A DNA stretch of 64,000 nt. Source: Acholoe squamosa (lineage: Eukaryota > Annelida > Polychaeta > Phyllodocida > Polynoidae). Positions 1 to 13,219 of this stretch are shown piece by piece. Under the pieces are notes generated by a model, which had not been told where the DNA came from, did not search any database, and saw only the letters and a list, made by a program, of their open reading frames with translations. Where the stretch lies: positions 35,068,950-35,132,949 of the forward strand of contig OX439047.1 of NCBI GenBank assembly GCA_949317995.1, in the 5' to 3' direction. Both the position numbers and the translations under genes were made by a program. Within the stretch, counting starts at the first letter, position 1; each line of letters starts with the position of its first letter.

Positions 1-3000
1 AGACTGAGGGGATGTCTACAAGTGTAAATGTCATCAACAGGTTGTTCTAGGATGTCTGTCACAGCTGACCGCATATCTGATTGGCTGGCATGTTTGGAGG
101 TGCCAGTCTGTCTGCTACAAAAACCAATAATGTCCTTTTGAAATCCTCTTTTCAACAACCCCTAAACTACTTTTTCTGCACTCTTTATGAAAAATAAAAG
201 CAGCATAGAAACTGGTTATCTCTCTAGTATTCAGAATTGCAGTGATTAGGCAATATATCAATGAGAAAAGGTTGATGGAGACGGATATAGAATGTTACAT
301 ATTCAGGATTTAACACTGAGGTGAATGGCGGCGACCCCAACTACCAAAGGGATACTTTTGTTTCTAACATATAGAGTTATAGTAACAAAAGCATGCCCTA
401 ATAAAATCCATTTCTGAAGCTGTCGCCATCACTAATACAGTTGTCATTCAGATTTTGGGGCCTGTTTCATAAGTATATTTTTTCTCACTAACGACCTGTT
501 ACAGAATATGCAACGCTATGCATCTCTGTCCCTAATTCATGCAACATCAAATATTTAATTTTTCTGTACTTGTTTTAAGACAATGAGGTCATGTACAAAT
601 TTTCAGCCATAGTATGGCACTATTTTGGGACGCTAATGACATTGCTCTGGAACAGCTCTCTTGCACTGAGTGCGTGTCTGGGGAGATCTCATGTACCTGG
701 CTCACGTCACCACCCTCCATAACATGGCACCACATTAAAAAAACAGATCATTCATATCCACCATGCCTCATACAATAAAACTAGGGTTCATCCTGATCCA
801 CCAGGGCCACCAACATAATGTCTATAAGTGATCAGTGTGCTATATTCCCTTTCCTTTCCTTTATTTTACAGGTTAAAGTGTCTCTATTGACTATGAATTG
901 TTAAGTCAAGTGAGCATTTTCTTACTCAGATAAAAGTCAATTTAGATAACATTTCATATTCACCATTCGCCTGTTTCAATACGTGGGAGGCCGCCCACAT
1001 CCAAACCTACCCAGTAATTAAGGTTGATCTAACAGGTGTTTATAAACCAGCTAATGAGCAGGGACAGTCTGCTATACTTTAACCCTTACAGTCCTCATAT
1101 TAACCCCCTATGGTCTCTAAGTCATTTGACTAAAGTAGAACAAATGATAGGGGATCTCAGTGTCCTCGTTGGTCAGACATACAAAGATGACTGGCTTTTC
1201 CTTCTCTACAGATGCTGACTGGTTGTTTCCTTTTAGCTTGCATTAAGTATCAACAAAAGGCAATATGGGATGATCTACACTTACTACCGTCAGAAAAGAC
1301 CCACTTGATGTGGACGACTAATATATAGGGTATGTCTAGGCTATATTTCCTCTTTTTCATGTAGGAGAAAGCTGCCCCTCAAACGTCATGATCTATTTGT
1401 GCATTAATCGCCTGGTAGCAAGAGTAGTACATCGTAATCTAAAGATAACTATATTGTAAGCCATGTGTTCTAAGATAGAGTATTACCATGCATATACCTC
1501 AAAGGTACTCTCAGCTGCTAAGAGGATTGCTCGATGGAAACATCTCTTTATAATGAGAGGACCAACTAGGATCAGGTTCAATCAAGGTAGGTATGCAAAT
1601 GGCTGGTACCGTGGTCCTCAGGTAAAAGAAACTCCTTTACAATTCCAAGACAGAATCAATCCTATTTATCCACTCCATTATTCACTACAGATTGTTGTTA
1701 CATTGCCAGTTCCAATCAGTCCACAACCCCAGACAGCCTAATCACAAAGGTCTAGACAAGGAGGCTAAAATGTGAAGGAATGTGGTTCTGCTTCACTGGT
1801 GATACCATTCAACTGCTTCAATTTCAGCAATAAAATTTACATTGGAATTTCAGCTTCTGTGTCTGCTTGGCACTAGTAGGGTTACTTTTCATAGAAGCCC
1901 CTGAATACACTTTGGTCATTGGAGTAAGAAGCATTTGACTCCACTCAGAGCCTTCATGTCAGATCAGGAGCTGGAGAATGGGGGATGCAGGCCCGTCGAT
2001 ACCAACTTCGTTATTTTTCCATTTCACCAAGAAAGATGAGAATAAAACCCAAGGCAGTTCTATTTATGACATGTGACATTTGGTTTGATGATGTCCTGAT
2101 CAAATCCTCTGCTTGGTTGGCTCTGACACAACGTCTATGTCATGATGCTGAGTGAGGTGGCAGTTTTAGGTGTGTGTTGTAGCAGATCTGTGGTGTTTGT
2201 TGTAGTGAGTGGGTGAATGGGAGTGTATATGGGGGGCGTATGTAGAGGATGTTGGTGCCATGATATGCACACATATGTGTAGTTAGGGGATGAATGGGAG
2301 AGTAAGGGGGGGGGAGTAATGGTAGGGTAAGTCGCCCCTGACTCGACCACTAGGCATGTTGGTGTACGGTACCTTAAGTCGACCACCCATTGGTCATAGG
2401 ATTTTTTGTTAAAACATGCAGTAGGTACAATCAATTAGTAAGTCTACATTACCTATAAGATGTTAGTTCAGGGTGGTCGAGATAAGGTACCAACATGCCT
2501 AGTGGTCGAGTCAGGGGCGACTTACCCTACATGAACTTGGTGTATTGAGTGAGTAGAAAGTATTGAAGCTCTGACTGAAGCTGAATGGTCCATATTTCAA
2601 TGCTATAAGGAAAGTAAATGGTGGAAAAAGATGATGGGGGGTAGTGGCTTCAGAAGGCAATTGCTAAAGCAAAAGACGGTGAAGTCGAGTGTACAGAAGC
2701 AAATTTAACAGCACATTGCTGAGGCTCCCACAAGCAATAAATAGTTGTTGCCTTTTCAGATAAGCCATTTTATCCTCTATCTATTCACTTTTTTCACTTC
2801 CCATTGAATCAACAATAAAACGGGCAACAGACCATGCTTCATGGCCGACCATACTTTGCGTTAAACCTCATTACATTTCTAAATGGCCCTGGCTGTTCAG
2901 CCCAAGGTTGTTTAGCCCCTCTAGTGTCTTTTATTCAAAGCTCTTCGCCTTCAATTTTCTGCTTTCAAAATCAGAGAAACTAAAGATTGTCATTACTTGA

Positions 3001-3152
3001 CTTAATTTCTTGGAAAGGGCAGTCTGGGAGAAGAACTCGGGAAAAACACAATTAAATGCCACTGTGAGTGGTCTGAAGGAGGAGGAGAGGAGGATATTGG
3101 ATGGAGAACTCAGGGAAAAGCCTCTGTCTGGTGGCATAATCACTGGATCAAG
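1..3152. other. No gene seen; non-coding stretch with one foldback
   Basis: Both strands hold only short open frames that resemble no known protein and have no convincing splice context. Two small plus-strand frames at 1036-1218 and 1463-1741 were looked at and not recognised. The stretch contains the foldback element at 2322-2530, annotated separately, and a short poly-G run near 2307. It may be intergenic or an intron of the minus-strand gene that owns the giant exon. Confidence 0.5.
2322..2530. repeat. Foldback element with arms of about 60 bp
   Basis: The left arm 2322-2388 (gtagggtaagtcgcccctga... to gaccaccc) and the right arm 2471-2530 are reverse complements over almost their whole length, apart from a few-base insertion (around gtacg) in the left arm and one or two mismatches. 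A spacer of about 82 bp separates them. This is the shape of a small foldback or MITE-type element. I see no clear target-site duplication and no second copy in the window. Confidence 0.85.
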
Positions 3153-3370
3153 TACCGTATAATCTCATTTTTGCCGCAGTTCAAGTTTGGGCCGGGTTTT
3201 TGGAAAACAAATAAATGCACACTGGTCTTGCATAGACTGTGGGGAAATGGGTGTTAAAGTAGCTCTTAACCACTGTAAATGGACCTCGAAGAAATGCCTG
3301 TTTTGTGCATAGGCTGTGGGTAATGCTCAGAACCTGCAGCATCAGGGCGCTAAAATCCTATGATACGGTA
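3153..3370. mobile_element. MITE, TA-flanked, CCGTAT...ATACGG ends
   Basis: A 218 bp unit bounded by TA on both sides. Its ends, taccgtataatctcattttt and the reverse complement of cctatgatacggta, match over about 20 bp with a few mismatches. The ends resemble those of the copies at 38294-38520 and 63391-63627. A TA target site points to a Tc1/mariner-like transposase acting in trans. There is no coding capacity. Confidence 0.6.
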
Positions 3371-5632
3371 AGCATCGTGGTGAGGGTAAGGTTGGCGATA
3401 AGGAGAGTCGATAATCAGCAGATGCTCTAATTGGCATATGCAGACGCAAGCGCAATTTCTCGTCATCTCCGCTTGTCTGTGCCCAGAGACAGTCGGTTTG
3501 ATGGTGGAATATTTATGTAAATTTGTGTTAACCATGTGCCAATGGGAATATCATTTTTCTGTGAGGCGGGACCTCTTTATCAGGTGCGAGAGGAATCATT
3601 GCAGTTTGAGCAATATCAAATTCGATTGAATGAAGGGTGCAAAATATCAAATATTCGAGCCATTCATCATGGTCATACCAGTTGTTTGATGAAATAGAAT
3701 TCGACCATGCATATCTCTTTAGTTCTAGTTTCATCAGGGAGTGTGTCACTTTCTGTTTTAAAACCATCTGAGTGAAGATGTTAGGGCGGGAGGTACTGAG
3801 CGATTAGATAATGATGGGTGAAGGGAGGCAACAACGTGGGGTGCCAGATGAAGGAAACGTTTCTTTCATTATCAGTAGCTTAATAACCGGTTTATTGATA
3901 TTAGGTATGCTTAGATAATATATAATGCCCCTCTGTAACAATATGGTGACCATTTTCCTATACATGTAGCATGTTTCTTTACGCCCATCACCTTTCATTT
4001 AGCTTCTGCCACTGACTGTATGTGAACATTGCAATACGAGATAGGGATAGGGGCATCCTAGGCTGATGCCAGAGGCATTCCTAACACAGTGCAACACAGA
4101 AAGGTAGTAGCAGGGATGCAGGAGGATCAATACAGGCCTCCAGGCTTTTATCTGGTAACTCTGGAGGAAGCTGGAAGGGGTATCACAAGTTGGCTATGTA
4201 CCACTGTATCTCCTGTAACAACCATCTCACCCTCACCCTATCCCTGGCTCACCTTTCTCTGCTTCACTCCCTTACTCTTGAATTGCAACACCCCCTGCCC
4301 TCCCTGTTACTTGCCCCTTCTCCTCCTTCACTGGCCTGGCTCCATTTCTCCTCTGTTTAGACCACCCCCCAGTCTCCCCTGCCCTCCCCTTACCCACTCC
4401 CTACCCTACAAACTCCTACTACACTTGCTGAGGGGCTCACTACAGGTCAGAGCTCAAGAGTCTGATGACAAAGGCGTTCCGATCACGTCTCCGGCCCTCT
4501 GATTCTGGCACAGGGGCACAATCAATGTATTGTGTAGTGGATTGTGTATCTGGGGGCGGTGGGCGGGGAGCTACGAGGTGTTGGTTGGGGTGGGGTAAGT
4601 GGATAGGATGGAGGGTGGGAATGGGTACTGTCTGATCTCAATATCAGTGCACACTGGAAAGGGAAAAAGGCTAGGCAATACACCAAAGAGCAAAAACTGA
4701 CACTGCTATATTGCGGCTATATATGCTTTTTATGTAGTGTAATCTATTGCCTCCCAAACAGGACTGTTCAATGTAATATAAGGCATGATCGCATTCATTT
4801 TACTCCTTGTTTGGTCATGTTGAATGGCAGAGCTATCCCTTTTCAATGCTATAGAACATTGTCATAGCATTTTGTATTATTCGGATTCCATTTAAAAAGT
4901 ACAGGAGGAATCTTTCTAATGGCCCCTTTCTCCTTCTTTCTACATCAGTTACTTGTAAATGTGCGTCATTGGTGGTAAAGAAGAATTCATCTTTCCAGTA
5001 ACTACATTGTACAACCTTCCTCATAAACACTTATTATTAAACCATAACTTCCAATGACATTCCATTTCTTCGCACATGCACATAGTTTCAGAGGAATCAA
5101 ATTAGACTTGACACTATTGAAACAACCCTAAATAATTGGCACAGCTCAGTCCATTACTACCCAATATTGATTACTTCTTGGACCCAATTTCCTCCCATTG
5201 CATTTGGGTGTCAATTAGCATCTGTGACACGCTTACAAATGAGACAGTAATCAGGCGACGTTCGGCTTCCAACAGAACTCTTGTAAGAGACTAATCAAGA
5301 CTGCGTTCGAGCCCTTTACTATGGTCATAAAGCCGGGGGGGGGGGCACTGACTCTATATGGATCACCCACCGCTGCCGCTCTACCGCCCTATCTCTCAGT
5401 TATCTTGAAATCTGACCACCCTACTTGAAAGGGTAGGGTGGACCACCCCCCTTTTTTTTTTGCAATCCCAAATAATGCCTGGACCGCCCCCCCCCCCCAA
5501 AGCCTACATCCTCCACCAAGCTGTCTATTGTCCTCATGCATTTCTATGAATCAGAATTTTTTATTGACCAGCCCTATGTTTTGGAGGGCATTTTATGCCC
5601 TCATATGTATGGTGCATAAATAATACACTCTG

Positions 5633-5720
5633 ATGGAATTCCACCGCCCTGCTGTTAGGGATCTCATGGGAATCCACCGCCCTACCTTTTTGGGATCTAA
5701 TGGAAATCCACTGCCACCGC
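5633..5720. repeat. Short minisatellite, about 33 bp unit, 2.5-3 copies
   Basis: The motif aatccaccgccct recurs at 5641, 5674 and (degenerate) about 5707, each preceded by gatctcatgg-like sequence. The same ccaccgcc/taccgccct words also occur at 5370-5395, suggesting one C-rich repetitive element over about 5330-5720. A palindrome, ccaccctacttgaaagggtagggtgg in sense, sits near 5417-5442. Confidence 0.6.
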
Positions 5721-6591
5721 TCCCGTGAGTCGGGCTGCAGTCGATATCCAACTCAAGGTTGCAGTACACCAATTGACGGGAGGTGGCAGCAGGAGACACT
5801 TTGTAGCTCCGCACTGAAGGGTGTTGTACAAAGATTATTGGTCTAAGATCTGACATTGGGTAGGCAAACCAAGTATCAAATTAATCCTTAGGGTGTCTAC
5901 TTATCGATTTGAGTGTTATTTAGGCTAATATTTGATGGTCAGTTGAGGGGGGTGCACTCTATTTAATTAGAGAATTTATTGAAATCATTCACTGCAAAAC
6001 CGCCAAATCTGGGTATGTCCGCACTCTATGGCTGAAAGCGGAAAAGTTAATTACATTGTACCACATGTCATGGCCCTAAATTAATTAATGGGAAAAATGT
6101 GTGCCTACAAGAAAATAACAGCCCAGAAATGCGCACAAATATTTTATTTTCGGCGATATGCTATATAAGCCACCAGTGAGAAAATAATTAGTGTCTTGCA
6201 GCCTCAAGGGCAAGTGCCCCCCCCCCCTCCGGGTCATAATGGCATCCTGAATGGGAACAATTTTTCTCGTTTTCTGTACATTGGCTACATAATATTTTCT
6301 TTGGATACAGAGACAGATGCTAGACGTCTATTAAGAAAAAAACTTTATGTATTTACATTATTTAATGGGAGACTATGCATCTACAGTCTATAGCGGGGTC
6401 TATAGGTTATAGTGCGTGACAGATGTCAATCATGGGTTTGGGACTGCTACTGGTTTATTCTGTGCAGGCTTCTGATGGATTATATTGCTCGTTCGCCAGG
6501 CAATCAGATTTGTCTTTTTGTCATCTCACAAAAAGATATCCTGCTAGTATGAAGAGCCACAAAGACACAACATCCATTTCAGAAGAGGGTC

Positions 6592-6627
6592 CATGGGGTG
6601 GCCTGCCCCCCCCCCGGCCACCCCATG
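6592..6627. repeat. Perfect hairpin with 12 bp arms around a C-tract
   Basis: The arms catggggtggcc and ggccaccccatg are perfect reverse complements, separated by tgccccccccc. The surrounding 150 bp holds two further long C-tracts (6679-6690 and 6712-6720). It may be part of a C-tract-bearing repeat like those at 23516 and 24805, but no homology beyond the tracts was seen. Confidence 0.7.
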
Positions 6628-9600
6628 AAAAAAGGCCCAGATTTAACTATAGGAAATGTGGGGCCCAACCCCTGCTGCCCCCCCCCCCCAGACCAAATGC
6701 CCTTGGCTGTGCCCCCCCCCTTCCAGACTAGTGCCCCTTCTGAGTCCACCCCTGCAATTTAGTTCCATGCCATGCCACGACTCCTGCAACCATGGTGCTG
6801 CAGTCGACTCATGTACCCCCTTTATCAAAATCAGTCTGCTACGTAACTTTTGCTTCCAAGAACAACATATCCCAATGACCTTCACCAACATGTATGTCTT
6901 AACCCTATCTAACCCCTGGCCCAGGCTGTATGCTGGATGGTATTGACTGGTCTGTGCATGCTTATGCCCCATACGCCTCCTACCTAGACTGTCGCTAGGT
7001 TCTACCAGATAAAGGGTGGGTGGGTGGAGGGGGGGGGGGGAGGCGTGTACCAGAGCTAGCCTTGGGACGACACTGTTTAATACTGGTACACACAAAATGT
7101 ACTTTTGGAATACTGAATTTGGACTTAATTGATTTGTGAGGAAAGAACAGTGGTTGACTTACGTGGATGTTCAAACTTGAATATATGATATGGAATTGAA
7201 AAGTTGTTTCCCATCAATTATTTAAGCATGTCAATAGAAAAGTAATCCTTGCAATAAAGTTAGACGTTGAAAATGGAAGGATTTACATGATGCAGCAGTG
7301 GAGGCATGACGAATAGCACTGCATCAATTGGTGCATCATGGCGACGAGGAAACATGGACCTGGGGGCACAATGCGGACCTCAAAGGGTTAGTTTAGCAAA
7401 AAGTACCCTTCCTACTAGACTGGCTGCAGTCCCTGAGCTCTCCTCCCAACGTCACTACATGTATACCCCCATGCCTCTCCTCCTCTGGCTGCTGAGCTCT
7501 CAATTCACGAGAGGTCTTCTTAATTTTTCTGTTTAAAACGTGAAATCATTTCAATTTCTATTTCAATTCTCTTGCATTAAAATTGAGAGACTTGAGCAAG
7601 TCTACCTTCCTACATCACCATCACCCTAACCTGCAGTAATAATAACGCCTCCTTTACACGCTGTTACAGGCTAGAAATCACGTGGAAAGAGACTTTCCAA
7701 GAACGCCCTAGGAGTATAAACAGTAACTTGGTACCCTTGGAGTCCAAAGTCCCTTCCCTCAAGGGTCTACCACACAGCTAAACAACTTGAGTCTGATAAT
7801 CGCTCTCCAAATCGATACAAGTATCATTGGGACCTTACCATCATACATCTTACAGAGGTTCTCCATATGAATTCATAGAAAGTAATCCAGGGGCGCTGTT
7901 GAGCAGCATAGTGTGGGGTCACATCTTAATGCAATCAGCTATTGATAGGTGAATAGTTCCCCTAAAAATTTCCCCTTTACTATTCTGTTTGTTGTTGCTG
8001 TTGTTTTTGTGTATTCTTGTCCCTTTTTTCCTAGCTATTTTTCCCCCTGAAAAAAAAAACAACAAAAAAAAACAAAATACACTAGTCATTTTCATCATCA
8101 GCTAGTCATAATTTCTCCCCAATATTTTCTGGCCCAGACCGTTTGTCCAGCCTGGTTTTACAGCACAAGACAGAGGGTGGGATGCCCCCCCCCCCATGGC
8201 CCATGGGGGGTGACTTGTCTGGTATAGGGGAGATAAAGTGTTTCCTAGGCACCCCAGTAGACAGGCCGTGGGCGATCCGCCGGGTTAACGTGCTTTATGG
8301 TCCGTCTGGGGAGGACGTTGGACCTCCCCTTCACTCCGCCATTCCACCCTCTACCCCCTACCCATTCCTCAGTTTATGCCACCACTAACCCATACCGTCC
8401 GAGGTTGGAGAGAGGCCTCAATCCTAAGGCACATGTACACGCATACACATGGCCAAATTATCAAGAGCCGGGCGCTTATTCGCGACACTTCTATACAGTC
8501 GTACATCAGGCCCTATGTGACCAGGGATGCCACTCCCTGGTCAAAAAGAGCAAAACAAAAACACAAAAAAACTTTTTATCTTTAATAGTCAACTTTTTAA
8601 AGGAATTACCGGTATATACAGACATCCCCACACGAACAATACAGGTGGAATTCTGCGAAATCAGAAGACAGAGTACCGGTATCTATCGAAACTTCTTGGT
8701 ATCTTCTCAGGTGTGATAAATATGGTGGGGGAGGGGAGGGGTAGTAAAATCGCTGAAAATAGGAATAATAGGAAAGGGACGATGCCTGAACCAGCTTACA
8801 CTATAAACTACATTAAATACCATTTGGCATACCTATATTGTATGTATGTAGCAGGCACTTAATAAGACCAAGTCGCATTAAAGGTAGCATAATGAAATCT
8901 AACCCACAAAACCGATATTCTGGTCCATTTTCCTCTTTACTTTTCCATTTTTTAATCGTCTTTTCCTCCCCATACATTACTCTCTCAAAGCCCGATTTGC
9001 CAGCACTGTAGCAGACACAGGCAGCTTCCGTCTCATCCGTCAGAGGGCGTCACTGCTGCTGAAAGGGTCTAATAGATGAGGCGATATCGAGCTGGGCAGA
9101 GCCAGGTATCCAGGCGCCAGGCTTGACCAGGTTCGGGGATATAAGGTAGCATGGAGACTCCGGTACATGCAAGTAAATGTAGAGTTTGGACCAGAGGGTA
9201 GAGATAGGTACAGAGGGTAGAGGGTAGAGGGTATACACATTCAGATATGAGAAGCTAGAGGGTAAGGCCCGGGGTAAGGCGCCTAAGGTACATGTATATA
9301 TGTATAGGTATGTTTAGGTGTTGGGTCAGGGTTTGGGATGTCTCTGGCGTGGAGAGGTCAGAGGGTATCTAGGGTATTAACACATGTCTCCGAGGGCAGG
9401 ATCCATGTGGTGTAGACTCTAGGGCATATATTCTGTTAAAATGTAACGCGTGCAATGCAGGACTGGCCCAGGTCTTCTACTACTTACCGTAGGGGACTGT
9501 CAATATAGTGACTGTGTGTCCAAGTAGTCAATGGTTAAGGCTATGGAGAATGCACCATTTATCACTCACATTTTTCATTGGCAAATAACTCCTCTCCTGG

Positions 9601-12019
9601 CAAGTAAGGCATTGCACAATATCAGCATGTCTTGAATAAGGATCCATATTAACCATAATAAGGCATGACACACTGTAATTCTCCTCTATTTTGTTATAAT
9701 CAAGCAGTGTCAATGGCACCCTAAGTCGATTGTCTCGCTGTCCGCCATTTTGGATTTTGGTTCTATCTGCCCGAACCCCTTCTTTCGGAAGTAATGTTTT
9801 TGAAGGAGAATTTGATAGATTCTATCGATTTAACTTGAAATTAATGAGTTTTAACATGTAATCCATGCATTTTGGACAATATTAATCAATTTGAATCAAT
9901 AACATGCCTTCAATTTTTTGTTAAACAAAAATAAAATCTGACGACTCTGTGCATATGCTCCAACTATCCATGCAGGAAGTGCGGCGATCAACATAACCAA
10001 ATTATGGTGGTCCAATTTACAGCTTCTTACATAAATGGTCTTAACCCTTCCTATACACAAAATTCCACCCTAAATGATGAAAAAAAGCCTCTTAATTGCC
10101 CAATTCCCATAGGAGCCAATGTGTTATTTCGACCCGCTGTCGACCGCCGAAATTGACCAACCAATGCTATGCTATGGAGCCTCGTTTTCACGAGAAAGTA
10201 GGTCTAACATGTCAGGTTTTTTCTTCACCCTTTTTCATAGGTAAAAGACAGAAAAGGATCTAAGGAACATGCATAAACTTTCCATTAATTTCTAGACCCC
10301 TTTTTTATAGAAGCGATTCCCACTTAAAGTCGGCCATCTTGATGGATGAAAACCACTGAAAAGGCGCCTACAATGACCCAGGAGGATCTGGGCCAATTAC
10401 TCTAATGAAGCATTGGTGAAAGTAAGTTCAACATATATACTGATACTAAGAAAACGAAGTGTTGCAGAACTAATTATCATCTGGGATGATTATGGCCCTT
10501 TCTCCACATTACTTGGTTATCAGGCAAGACCTATAAGAAATTAGGCATATACAATATATGCAGATCTACTGGGTATGGGGGGGGGTAGGGGAGGGATGTG
10601 CCCTCCTCAGTGGTGCCTGGTCAATGTGTCACTTGCACATGCTGGCCATTGCCCAGAACCATGATTAGAGGCTCCAGGTTCACCCTGGGGGAGGCTACAA
10701 ATAAGCCAGCGAGGCAAGATGGACTCTGTATCTTAGAGCAATTCCTTCAAACTCCGAAAGGTGCGCCTTACATGCGTGGCACTTTGCTCATACTATCGAA
10801 CTGTAATCCATGTATCACATCTGAGTATAGATTATATGTATGGATGATAATATAGTTTACGTTCCTTGTCACATGCCCCTGCATTTTACGTGACGTACAG
10901 GTAGTGAGGAGAAAGTGGTGACTGCATTTTACCATCAGCCTCTGGAGGACATGTCCTATATTCCACTATGTCTGTGACAGTATAACACAAGGTCACAGGA
11001 CATTATGGACGCGATGCCATATTTGTGTAGATTTATCCCTGATAGTTGTTTTTTTTTACATTAGATATGGATGGATGGATGTTATGCATCTCTTATGCGA
11101 TTCATAGATGCCCCATGAATACTTCCCCCAGTGTATGGATACAATACGTATATATCCTAGTGTGATAAAATATAAGTAGAGTAGAGTATATTGACATGTA
11201 TAATGATAGCAATATGATATACTTATATCACATTGTATTTTAAATTCTAAGATCTGCTTCAGTGGATCAGATACAATTCACATAACTAATAGTTCAAATC
11301 TCATACCTGTGATACACTCTCTATTGATGTCAATATTTGTGTTATAAAAGCATTGATAGTTAGACTTATGTCTGTACCCTGCTAAACAGGTCGAGATGAG
11401 TTTAGTCCCGCGGTTTATGGTCCGAAAGTGGCAGGCATCTATTATCTGGTTTATGGTCAATGGTATGGCTTGGTGGGTCCCGATTGTGGCGATTAATTTA
11501 TAGAGTCGATTTATCAGAATGTCTAGTGTGACTTTTGGCAATGGGTCCCTAACTGCTCTCTGGACCTAGTACTACCGGTAGTACTCTCTGGTCCTACCTC
11601 CCTGCCAGTCTGCCAACCATTGCACCTGACTCCTATAAGTACCCTCTACATGCACCATAAGTCACACCTAGCACATGCATAGATGTCATCAGAACACTGT
11701 GCCCCAAAACACACCTTATACTCACACCAACCCTGGAGGGGATAAGAAATGAGAGGGATAGGGTAGCTAATGTTACCTGTGTGCAGAAAGTAGCTGCTGG
11801 GTCTGGGAGAGAAGACCTATGTAACATGAGTATGGATAACCCACTAAGCCTCCTGTAGCTCCACAGTGGGATGCCCCCCCCCCCTTAGGCTGCAGGAGGA
11901 GTGGGTTGAGGGTGATGGGTTAATCCAGTATATGAGATATCAGTAGTAGAGCTTGTGCTGGTGGAACAGGGAAACAGCCCACAAACAGAGCGTATCCAGG
12001 TGGGAGATGCCTGACAACC

Positions 12020-12112
12020 AAGCAGACCAGCAGAGGCTGCAGGGTGCTGCAGCAGCAGACAGGACTCACACTACTACTGCTTCAGCAGCAGCAGCTGCTG
12101 CTACTACAATGT
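12020..12112. repeat. CAG/CTG and ACT trinucleotide-rich patch
   Basis: Interrupted runs of cagcagcag, ctactactg, cagcagcagcagctgctgctactac. It could in principle encode Gln- or Ala-rich peptides, in keeping with the giant exon next door, but no splice-bounded open exon was identified. Confidence 0.6.
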
Positions 12113-13219
12113 ACTGATGCTGGTGTCTGGGTGTAGTGAGAGAGTGGAGTACTGAACACATCTTCTAGACATCATTTCATACCCTATTCTAATAAACACC
12201 AATTTTTCTCAAAGGAGAAGCGAGCCATATTTCAGTTATATCTGCATTCCTTGTCAAAACAAAAATGGCACTGGAATGGGGTTAATCTGTAAGGTCCCTA
12301 CAAATTGACTGGACGGGGTTATGTGGTTTAGCCAGGCCCGCCTGGAGATGGGATGCAGGACCAGAGTGCAGACGTATACTACTTATAGATGGGGGCCAGC
12401 GGGTAGTAGCACTGGGAGTTGGGTGTTTGTGTGTGGGGAACCGAGGGGTGATGGGACGGGAGCAGGGAGCATCATTACTATCATTAGGAAAGGCAGCTGT
12501 TACCTCGATGAGGGAAACACAACCCCAGTGCTGCTGACAGCCCCCAGCCTGAGCTGCTCACCTACTATGGCCTGCCCTGACACACTGACAGGGCTGTCAC
12601 TCACTGAGCAACCCAGCCAGTCACTAGCTCATCTGTCAATATACACATGGACATTATCATTAATCAGTTCTATGCTTTTGTGCTGTATCATATTATAGAG
12701 GTCTGGGTTCTATCCTCATCAGCTATAGGGTCTGGGCACATGGAACCAAATAAGCAGAAAATGAGAAAATTATTCAGATCGTACAGTAACATTCAATGTC
12801 CTTCTGCGTCAAGACCTTAACAACCTGTTTTCACACGTGACACCCAGTCACCCTTTTCACGTCATAATCATACACCTCTCTCTCTTCTCTTTAACACCCC
12901 CCCCCCCCCCCCACCTCGGCTGTCTCTATGGGTATTTTATCCAGTGGGCCTGGCTTTTCTACCCCATCCCACCTCTTTCCCCCATGTGCCCTCTGTACAC
13001 TCTGGTACCTGTGTCCTACCTGACCCTTCTATATAGAGGCTGTACCTGACGCTTGTAGGGTGCTGCTCTAAGGTGTATGTACTCAGCAGCTCCGAGCTAC
13101 TCAGCGGCTCCGAGCTACTCATGGGATACAGAGAGGACCTCCCTGTGCTCTTGCCTGGTCTCTTCTCCCCCACCCTCATCAGTCCCTCCTCCTTCCTGTG
13201 AACAGATGCTAACACTCAC

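Larger units (their letters stand above)
3371..13219. other. No gene seen; long non-coding stretch, minisatellites and simple repeats
   Basis: No exon could be supported on either strand. Later exons of the gene owning the giant exon (next exon must begin with one base before a codon) should lie here or beyond the left edge, but none stands out. The stretch holds a 33-34 bp degenerate minisatellite (5633-5720), many C-tracts (for example 6215, 6605, 6680, 8187 and 12897), a perfect 12-bp-arm hairpin (6592-6627), a gagggta-rich tract (9190-9237) and a CAG/CTG-rich patch (12020-12112). Confidence 0.5.

Noticed and set aside
5298..5320. tRNA B-box-like word (gttcgagccc)
   Set aside because: No matching A box or cloverleaf arms at the right distance; no tRNA gene could be folded by eye.
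6643..7095. 150-codon minus-strand open frame
   Set aside because: It spans C/G-tracts and a hairpin; the translation is low complexity with no recognisable motif or splice sites.
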